Shown here: one piece after another, positions 52,101 through 63,000 of the stretch
Layout of the letters: each line of letters starts with the position of its first letter
How positions within the stretch are numbered: position 1 is the stretch's first letter
From: Penelope pileata
Lineage: Eukaryota > Chordata > Aves > Galliformes > Cracidae
Length of the DNA stretch: 64,000 nucleotides
Assembly (NCBI GenBank): GCA_013396635.1
Contig: WBMW01003841.1
Span: 167,718-231,717 of the forward strand
Direction of reading: 5' to 3'
The notes under the pieces: generated by a model
What the model was told of the DNA's origin: nothing
The model's input: only the letters and a program-made list of their open reading frames with translations
Databases searched by the model: none
Position numbers and translations under genes: made by a program

Positions 52101-55100
52101 CCAAGCTAGAACAATTAAAATGGAATTTAAATTGTATTGGCTGCTTTCATGACAAAAAAACCCCACTCCTAGTAAAGATTTAAGAGCCTCAGAGAGTCAG
52201 AAGATATTTGCTTTCAAACCCGAGAAACTGGCCATGTGAGAAAGTTCGGAGAGTGTTTTTTGATACCACAGCTCTATTTGAAGATCTGTTCTGTTAACTT
52301 AGTAGAGACAGTTTATTGAAGTCTACAAGGCATTTTAGTACAGCTATTTGTGAAAAACAAAAGGCAGTAATTAGCCAGACATATCCCTCCTACTTGCATT
52401 TATAGCGTTGTCTTCTCAATCTTGAAATACAAGACAACAATTTGTTTTGTGCTAGTTGTACATCTGCTACACTGATTGCATGAATACCTTGGCAAATAGT
52501 GCCTTCAGAAGTTTTGGTGATGTTAACTTTTTGAATAATACTGTTTTGGATTGCAGATGTCAGAACTGATCCTGATGAAAGCGAGTGTCCCATTGCCAAA
52601 ACAGTAATGAAGTCTTTTAACATGCCCCAAAGCCTAAGACAAATCCACAATACAAGCATAGAAGATAATTAAATTTTGAAGTATACCTAGATTTTGAAGG
52701 TGTTGCTAAAAACTAACATACAGCAAAGCACAAGTTAAGTCCTGGAAAAGATGTATAGTTTTACCAACAATTGTTTTTATTAACTGTTCTTAACTATGAA
52801 TTCTTTTAGAAGTTAAGAATTCTTTTAAAGTTCTTAATTATTAGTTTCAAGTTGTAATTATGTATTATTCTTAATTATTCTCGCTAGCCATTAAAATACG
52901 TTATTCTTTTTCAAGTTTTCAAGTCAACACTTCTTTCCATTATAAAGATGCAAGTGAATTGATGCTAATATGATGGGTTTTTGTTTACTGGTCTAGGGTG
53001 AACATGGTGAGAGTGGATTGGATGGCATTGAAGGAGAGCAGGTAATTTTTGTTTGAATCATGCAGTGCAGTTAAAGACACCTGTTTCAGGGTTCAAAAGC
53101 ACAGATTTCTGTGCCTTTGAATGGGCTTCAAACCTGAACAGAAATTAGTTGTTTAGCGTTTGGAGTTGCACATCTGGGAGAAGTTGGATCCTGCCAGACA
53201 GATTTTGAGAATTACATTTTTCAGAAAGACCATCCATTATTTTTTATTTCTTCTTTCTTTCCTCTTTGTGAGTCTAGGGAGAACGTGGATCTCCTGGAAT
53301 TTCTGGAGAGAAAGGCAGCCCTGGAAATCGGGTGAAGTATCCTTCATAATAATGAGATTTTGTGGAAAAATCTTTCTGAAGTGTAATGCTATCTGTAATG
53401 CCTGTGACTTGTTCTCTAATATGTTATATCTAATACATATAGCTGCCTGATCTCTATTATGATGCAGCTCCTGCTGCAAATCTGTATAGCTCCACTGACT
53501 GAGACAGATTCGTGTTCTCTTATCTGGCCATCCTCTGCCACAGATATTGTCTCTACCTATAATAGAATTTCTTGTATTCTTTTTATGACTTCAGGGCAGG
53601 AAAGGGCCCAGAGGAGAACCAGGTGAACGAGGAGAACCTGGTCTAAGAGGAGATCATGTAAGTGCATTTCTTCATTTTTGTTAGATATTGCACTGATTTG
53701 TGCCTGAATTATGTGATGGGGCTGCCTGAGGTATGATGTGATATGTAATTTGAAGAGTTCTTCAAGTTCCTAGATGGTGCAGTACTCTCCAAAAAGTATG
53801 GTATGATTCAGGAGTTCTGTGCTCTTGAGATACAGATGAACTGGTCTGTTTTGATACCTTGTCTGGAAGCAGATGTTTAAGCCGTAGGTCTCCTGCTTGT
53901 TCTTTTCATTTTTATTTTTATTTATGTTTGTTTTTACCATGGACAACATAACTCGTTTTGGAGCTATTTAGTCCTCCCTTGTGGTTCTCATTATATTGAG
54001 GAATTTCTCAATCGCTTAAAACCCCTATGAACTGACAGTCGGTTAGAAATTTATTATGATGCAAAGGCATGTTACTTCTTCATGCTGACATTTCTTCTTT
54101 GCATGCTTGAGAGTTACCTATATAAATGACTAAAATTTCAGTGGAGAAATTGTATTTATTGTATCACAACTTTGTCTTCTCATACATATTTCAAAGATCA
54201 TTTTTTTCCAAAGAGTTAAGGATAATGTGATGACTCCTGTCTTCTAGTGCTTATAAAAGAAATCAAGTGCTGTGGTAACTTGGCTTCTTTGAGGAGTCAG
54301 GGTTTCATGTGAGTCAAGCACAGAGTGCCTAAATAGAACTCCATTCTAGTATAGCCCCATCTGAGTAATTAGATATGACCTTAATTCAATTAACTATGCT
54401 CAAACAACCAGAACATTTTCACATTTTCAAGATTTGATTTGTTGCCATTAGTAATATTTATTTTCACCTTTCTACAGAAGAAACTGCTGAACTTTGCAGA
54501 AGTATTCTTGCAAGCATGTTCTTTTTAAATAGCCTTTATGCATTTCTTCTTGGCTGCATTAAATCTCTTTAATCCTATTACCATATTCTGCATCTGTAGG
54601 TAGAGTAATAAAGGTGTGATCATGGAAAATGTTGAGCTTTCTGCTTAATCTTCCAGGGAGATCCTGGGATTGACAATAATGTTGCTGGTCCTAAGGGTGA
54701 AAAGGGAAACTCAGCATGGCAGGTAAGCAAGTAAATCTCTATTAAGAAGAAAGAGGATTTGAATAATTTCTAAGTTGTATTTGCTGTCTTGTGACTAAGC
54801 AGCTCTTTTCTTTCATTTTACATTTTGCCTTTAGTGTAGCTTCAAAATGTGCTTAATATTGTTTAAAATTTAAAGAGCTTATTCGTTACTTTGTTTTGCA
54901 GGGAGACCCAGGACCACGTGGAATCCAAGGAGAGCAGGGTCGTGCTGGTCCTGATGTAAGAATAGTAATCAATACTGAGTGGAAATAATTGGTCCAAGAT
55001 ACAATGGGGTTCCCACTGAGAGAATCAATTTTACTCTTCTTCCTTTTATTCCACAAGTAAATCTCCTGAAATGAAAAGAAATCAAACATCTATAATTTTT

Positions 55101-56970
55101 ACAGTGAAACATATTGGCTTCAAATTCAGTAGCTTATGTGTATTTTTGGTGTTTTTTTTTTCTGTTTGTTTTTTTTAGTCAGAAATTTGCTATAAAACTA
55201 ATTTCACGCCGTATTCACGTGCAATTACAAGCTTTAGATTCAATGCAGCCTTTTCTATGGTGCTTAAGTGTTTGGCAGTCTCATCATAGATAAATTTATC
55301 CCTTCTTCCTCCCTGTTACTGTAAATTCCGTATGTCTGCTGCTCTTTTTAATCCACTGGGGACTGGAAGCTATGAAGGCATCTCTTCTAGTCTGTCAGAA
55401 AGGTTCCTAATGGTAACGTATGAAATCATCACTTCTGAGCCAAACTGCAGAAACATCCTGAAGGCGTCTAGTGATGTGAAGTTTGACAGTCATGTTCACT
55501 AGTGGTACTGAGCAGCGTGGAAGGAAGTGGTGTAGACCCTTTGGCTCAGAGGGAGGGGAGAGGGCTCGTTCTATTATAGCCAAGGAGCATCTGACTGCGA
55601 AGATGTTTTACAGAATTGTATTGAGATGTCTTCCCCCTGCACTCACTAAGAGCCTTTTCTTTGATAAGGGTACTACTTGTGTAAGGTTTTCTGTCCCAAA
55701 TCCATTCTTTTCTCATTTTTACCTTAAACAAATGAGATTTTTCTTTCTTTGGAAATGATCTCTTGTTTCTGTAAGTTGAATGTATTTAATTATAAATTGT
55801 TGTTTCACATATTGCTCAGTGCTCTGGATGTAATCTTTCATGCCACTCCTTCCTAGGGTGCAGAAGGTCGAAGAGGCCCTCCAGGTATAAAGGTGAGTGG
55901 CTAACACTGCTGCTGCCTGTTTATGTGCAGTTATAGGTCCAGCATGAGCATTTATTCCTCTTAAAGGAGAAATTTCCATGTGATCCAAGACAAAAGCATT
56001 CAGCAATGGAAACACTTTAAGAAAATATGGTATGGCCAGTCCTTGAAAATGAAGGTTTTGTGCTAAAGTGGAATACAAGTGAATTCATGTCTCAGATGAA
56101 GATAGATATTGGTGGTCCTATGCTATGCCATGTAGTAACACACTCAGGGACAAATTATCAAATAGAAGCAGTTAGCCAGAATTCTCCCAGCTTATGCATA
56201 AAGACTCATACTGTTCATAGTTATTAGTAAAAGGCATTGAACTAACACCCCTGCCAGCAAAGTTGTTAACTTACCTTGTAATCATAAAGAAACACAGCTT
56301 TTCACTATGTCCTGAAAAGGACAGTTTTCCAGAACTTCCAGCTCCATTTATCTGTTGCTTTTTGTGACAAAAAGGAGACTAATAGTTTTAATGAGAATAA
56401 GAAATAAAGTTTTAAAAGAATAGAGAAGCAAAGCTAGCAATTCTGAAGAGAAGTAGTCAGTGAGCAGAAGGAACAGAAGGTGTGGTGTAGCTTTAGAGAC
56501 ATATTTGTCACAAGAACAGCACTGCAGTCTTTGTGCGGTGTTCTGAAAACAAAGCCAAAGAGCAAAGAAGGAAGGGAGAGTAAACTAGAGGATGATGGAG
56601 CAGGGAGGGAGGAAAGGAGGGGTGGAGGGGAACAAAAATGGTCTGTCCTTGCCCTGGCTTTGTGACAGTTGACAGAGACAAGGGTTATGCAGGAATATTG
56701 CTGAGACCATGGTGTAAAATGCAAAGCAAATAGAACTGACCTCTTGCTCTGTACCTCATATGTTCATCACACAATGTATACCAATCAAAAAAAAAAGCCA
56801 CTTAACTTTTTTGCTTTCCAATTGAGTTTTCTTCAGCAGGAAGTGGAAGCTGCTTGAAGGCTGCTTGGAAGCACTGAAAAAAACATTCAATCAGCTAGTA
56901 CTCTATGCAGACACAACATGATTATCTGTTGGTATGCGTATGACAAGTGTTAATTTCTTTTCTTTCTTGT

Positions 56971-57014
<44 letters not shown>

Positions 57015-60000
57015 ATTTGTTTTTGTTCTGGCAGGGTGAGCAAGGAGACCTAGGGGAAGTGGGTTACCAAGGAGGCCCAGGTCGTCCAGGCCCACAGGTA
57101 ACTAAAAGAACTTCAGAGTTGATTTATGTTAGCTATGGAGAAATGAGTTGTCAGTCTTGATCTTTTGTTTTTCTTTTGAAATGCTTTGTTTACTTTAGTT
57201 AATGAACATTATGAGAAAAATTCCTTGGCAAATCTCCTCTGTGACCCAGAGGAATTAAATGTGCCAGGTTTCTCTTTTGATTTATGCGAATGCAGCTTCT
57301 AGTGAAATTAAGAGGGAAACAAGTTGCAGGAATAGATAATTTAGTCAACATGTCTCTAGTTTACAGGATATTGTCAAGCAGGCATCTTCAAAATCTTCAA
57401 AATTAGAAATTGCTAGAAATTACCTACTGATTGATTAAACCAACGAGAGAAATTTTGTGTTTTAAAAATGTGCTTGGTGGAGTTATTTTGAAGAGAATTA
57501 TGGTAGTAGAATGCTTACGGTAGCTTCCAGTTCTAATGTGCTCCATCCACTCACTATATAGGCATCTGGAGAAAGCATGCCTAGTAGTGTGTTGCTTACT
57601 GTCTCCTCTGTATCATAGACACTGTAGTGGCTCTCTGAATATGGCCTTCAGGCAGTGACCATCTTAGCTGCTTCACACAGGCTAATTCCTACAGCCAAGC
57701 AGCCAGAAGTTTCACCTGTGCATTAAGGCGTGCAAAACAAGCCCTTGAATTCTGGTCATTGCAGCAATCTGATCTTCATTGAGAAGCTGTCAACACTAAA
57801 CTGACTTTCCTTTCATTGACTTTCTTATGTCAGGGCCCAAGAGGACCACAAGGGATCAGAGGACCTCCAGGACCACAAGGCATGCCAGGACCTCCGGTTA
57901 GCTTTAAATAATGTATCCTTGCTGCGTGCCTTAGGGCTTTTCATTTCTCAGTGGTGGTATTATTCTTCTAGTGAGTTTTTTAAAAACTTGCAGAAAGAAA
58001 AAACTGAAGATTTTTCAGTATTTTAGTTAAGGAAACTGATGGTCATATGAGGCCACAAATCTTGATTATGCCAAAATAACAGCCTTGAAAATAAGTTGGG
58101 TGAATAGGAAATGAACTTCAGTATTACCAAGCTTTTGCATGGTTGCGGTAAAAAAGCTTAGCTCTAAATTCATCTTTCTATTCCATAGTATCAGGAGTAG
58201 CACCATGGCTTGCAGCACCCATAGGTCCTATATACAGTGGAGTGGTTGAGGACCAAGTTAGATAATCAGCTTGTGAGTGGTTTCATTAAAGTATTGCCTA
58301 TGAGATTTGATGCTAGGGTATGATAAGGTTTTAACTATTCAACACTGACTGCTGACCTTCCTCACATTTGTGTGATGCTGTTGGTTTTGGGGTTCTTATT
58401 CTGGAATTATGCTGGCATAACTCAGGATTGGAACATCTGTCTCTATCAGCCTTGAGTATCTGCTTTAGTCATGTGATGATGCTCATGCTTAAACACCCAT
58501 CTATATGTGTATATATATATATTCATTTTGGTTGTGCATTTGTTGTCATACTTAAATATCTATGTAGATAGAAAATAATATTTGTCATACTTAATAACAT
58601 TCTGAGAATTTTAAAGCAGTCACAAAGACAACAGGGAATAACTTGAATGACGGCGTGATCCGTAACTCTTACTGTTGTCCTCAAAAGCTTTGACAAAGTC
58701 TGTTTACATGCTCATGTTTATACTGATCCTACAATAATTTCTAGTGGCACTGAATCACTGAGCATAGAGAGCCCATAACTTCTTTACCATGCACCTTTTT
58801 ACTGATATTTCTGATTACAGGCTAGTCTGGGGCCCCCAGGACTACGTGGCTCTGATGGAAAGCTAGGTGCAAAAGGAGCAATGGTAAGCAATTTTAAAGT
58901 ACATGATTGCAGCAATCTGACAGCATCATTCGTTCAAGAATCTGACTGAAGAAACATGAACTAACACTTGTGTTGTTCTTGTGGAACATGTGAAGATTGA
59001 TGAATTTTATAAGAATTTTTAGATTGCATGGGAAGGCAAATGATGGATCCAAGGTCACTCACAGGTGTCAGGTGTGCTAAGAAGTTAGGAGTCACATGGC
59101 TGCTGTCCTAATTGTAGTTGTCGTCATGGCTCTTAACAGGGCCTGACTTTTCATAGAATGCAGTAGGGATATGGTAGTGGTGACAAGCATTTTATGATTC
59201 CTAGACTCTGTCCAATCCATTGAAAATAAGCACTGGTTAATGAAGCAGAGCTATTCATTTTAACCTTTCTGTTTGAAAGAATCCTGCCCAGTCCAAGGAG
59301 CCCTGACGATTAAAATTTCTCTTATACTGAAATAAATATATTGAGAAGAACTAATCAGCATGAAGTTAAAGAGAAGAACTTATACTAATATGTGGTCCAC
59401 ATTATGGTTCACTCACCTGTAATAATGTTATCCCTTAGCTTCCTGTCGCTAATGTATGCTGATAAAGGAGACTTAAATAAAAACTGATTTTAGGTGTTAT
59501 TTCATCTCTGGATCTAAAAGGCATAATTAGTATCAATTACCTAAACTTTTTAGTCTCTGAAGAATTATTATGCTCTGTGTAATAATATTACATTCAGTGA
59601 CAGAGAGCTGTCAATGGCAAAGTGCTACTATGAAAAGAGTTACTGTATAAAAACATGCAGTGACAAAGTTAGGAAGAAATACAGGATTTAATCACTATGG
59701 CTTCTGCTGTAGTCACTGCATTAACTGTTTTTTACTGGAATCAGTCAGAATATGTGAAGTTCATCATAATACATTCCATGTCCTTAGTCAAATTCTTTAC
59801 TGTTTATGCTGGGGTTTTTGATAGAAGAAAGTTTCATAAAGAAAGTGAAAACCACAGAAAGGAAAACTTGCAAGAGGACTAAGAACACAGGCTAGACAGC
59901 CTGCCTGAGAAATATCCTCTGCTGCCAACAGACGCTTAATGTTGGTAGAATTCCAGCCTATGTCCTGCTTCCATGAACATAACTTCTCCCAAAAAACATT

Positions 60001-63000
60001 CTTGCCACTGGGACATCTATGTAACAATGGGAATTTTTGTTGAAGGAAGGTCCATGGGGTTTAGCAGCATGAATGCTCAGTGTTTTCTGATCTGCCCAGT
60101 ACTTTCCAGTTCCACCCCAAGGGATCTTGTCTCAAACGTGATCTATAACAGAATACTTTCGATCTGCACCAAGTAATCTGTAAAAAATTATAAGCACATT
60201 TCAGTCTAGCAGACAAACTTACATTTCAGAAAGAAGAGTTCTCCTGAATGAGCCAAACTAATACTTGTCATATTTCAATTATGACAGGGTGAACCTGGTG
60301 ACCCTGGAGAGAAAGGCCCTGTAGGACCACCTGGACAGAGAGGCAGGCCGGTGAGTCTTTCTGTTGTAGTTCAGGGTCCCTGTAGTAAAGCACTCATTCA
60401 GCTGGATCAGTACAGTTCATTCCCTTTTTCTGTTTTCACTATTTTATACAAATAAAATGATTTCAGATTTGGTTCTCAGTTTCCTTATGAAAACCAGATT
60501 CCTTATAGGCCAGAGATAATCCTTCCATTCAGGTTCTCTATATACGCTAGTGAGTATATGGAGGAAATAGGTCACACAGTGGAGAGATCCTGTGGCCTTA
60601 GTCACTGTTTTCTCTGTACAGATTTTTCTGCCATTTCCTAATGTTTTTAGACTGTGTCATGGCAGCTTGCTGTGCTTCATCAGTATCAGAAGCCTGGGTG
60701 CAGCAGTGTAATGGGAGTTCTCTTTTCCAAAATGGAATTGAATATAAATCTAATCTTCTGTTAAAAGCTAACTGATGGTATATTCAACCTGTGCAGGGCG
60801 TGGATGGCAGAGACATCTATGGTCCTAAAGGGAGCAAAGGAGCAAAGGTAAGTGCTGAGAGTCAGAATATCTCTCAGTCCCCACTGTACAAGGTCAATTT
60901 TAATGGGACCATTAATATTGAAAGTAAGACGTGGCCACAGTGCACTCGTGACGTTCAGTAAGTCTCAGCCTTCCCACAGCTATTCTTATGAAAAGATCTG
61001 AAACTAAACAGATGTGGCTGTGACCTCTAGTTCTGTTTCATGAGAACTTAAAAATGTGGTTTGGTGTAAACACAGTTCATTGTCTCTGGTGATCACTGAA
61101 GACTGGATTGAGAATTATGCTCCCAGTTTGAACAAATGGTGACAAATGATAACACATGAGAATGACTGGGAGGGAATTGCTCTTTTGAGAACCACTCTCT
61201 TTCTCTTTCATTCGTGTGTATATGAATATGGGTTTGTAAGTTGTATTTTTTGCAGTACCAAGTGCTTTATCTTCAGTCTAGTTTCCTTGACTAGCCACTC
61301 CTGTTGGCAAGTATTGGTGGGCTAGCCACCTTGGACTCCTAATTTCTTTTTTTTCAGAGGAGTGATTTATTGACTGCCAAGGTAGGAGAGCAATATTTTC
61401 CAAACACCTTTGCAGTTTGAAAGTGAAATATTCTTCCCTGTGCTCATGCAGTTAGCAATAATATCTGAGGATTAACATCTGGATTGCTGCTTATTTAGAA
61501 ATGCTCATCATTCCCTTTAAATCCCTGAACAATAGCCGTGAAATGCCTACTTCTCTAAAAACGTACAAGAATCTGGCTAAAATAAAAAGTTTATAGAAGA
61601 AGTGAGGTCAAAATCATTATACTTGCATAGATACATGACTTAAATGGGGTAGTTAGTAATCCATAGTAGGTTGATGGTTGATCATTTGTCTATTTAAAAC
61701 TTCTGTTGAAACATTGATAACTAATTTTGGGCTTAGAAAACAGGATTTAGATAAAATGGAATTTCTGCCATAGTCTGAGGGGTTTTCTTACATCATAGAT
61801 ACTGTTGAATTTTAATTAAAAAAGAAAAAAAAGGAAACCAAAGATTTTGTAATGAGTGTTGTTGGGAGGGAAAATCCCACATCATTTTATTTAGTGATAA
61901 TATGTAATACAAAAAATTACAGTGATATTTCTCCTAATCCTCATTGCGACTAAATCTGGAGAAGAAATTCAGACTCTGAAAGCAAAGTTTATAGATTCTT
62001 TCTGTGAAAACAGTGACAGATGGATTGGTTACACTACATCAGATATTGAGAAATAACATCTATAAGCTGCTGGATAAGTATAATTGCACATCAAAAGCAA
62101 TTTGCCATTACTCCTAGAAGAATATTTCAGTTTCAGAAAGAGATTTAATGAATTTTATCTCTTTTATGTAAGTCTTGAAGAACTAAAAAAGAAAGAAAAA
62201 AAGTCTAAGAAAGGAATAACTTAATTGTTGCACTTGGAATGAGCTGCCTGTTAAAATGGCAGGTCTAGGTCTATGGAGTCATTTGAGACTCACTGTTACT
62301 TGAGTGGGCTGGCATGCCAAGAATAATTTTGAAAATCTTTTGAGTTTAAAGACACCAAATGCTTAGCAGATCACAAAGTTCTAGATTCTTATTAAATCCT
62401 TTTTCTTTCTTTTGGCAGGGAGAATCTGGAATCATAGGATATCCTGGTCCAGAGGTATGATTAAATGAGCATGTTTACTTTCATTATTTATTGTTTTACA
62501 CTATTCTTCTTTGGAAGGGCATATCTGTCTTTGCTTTTTTTCTCCTTTTCTATAAAGTTCTGGATTTCATTAATTTTCAGGGAGAAGATGGAGACCCAGG
62601 TGTTCCAGGGGCTAAAGGACCCAAAGGAGTTAGGGGTAGAAGGGTAAGAATGATAAATCTGTTAACTCTGTGAAAAGTTCAGTGTTTTGAGTGTTTCGTC
62701 ACAAAAAAATAAAAATAAAAAAATTTAAAGTTAAAACTAATTCCCACTCCAATCTTTTATTACCATAACCTGGGCAAGAACTCTTGGAGAGAACGATGGT
62801 CAAAGTCTTTAGAATTGCTTGACTGTTTGTTGCTAATAACGCTTAGGGGTAGTAGTCTATATGCAAATGCAGGGAGTGGCTCACAGTAGTTATAGAGGTT
62901 TTTTTTCTGCTGAAATTCTGCACCTCTGTGTGTAGTTACAAGGAATAAAACTTGTATTTTTATTTTTAGGGTAATGCTGGTGCTCCAGGTTCTCCGGGAG

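Larger units (their letters stand above)
47324..62969. other. Introns of the triple-helix half of the gene
   Basis: The 3.7-kb intron at 47324-51008 carries a CR1 end and two solo LTRs. The others hold no identifiable element beyond the (TG)19 tract and short TA or T-rich runs (for example near 58506-58522). No further Gly-X-Y exon flanked by splice sites was found in any of them, and the phase and helix-position count leave no room for a missing one. Confidence 0.5.

Noticed and set aside
61358..61381. A 24-base open segment with good acceptor (TTTTTTTTCAG) and donor (AAG|GTAGGA) in the correct phase, encoding RSDLLTAK
   Set aside because: It has no Gly-X-Y pattern and would break the helix; the flanking exons join directly with a correct helix length. 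Treated as a pseudo-exon.
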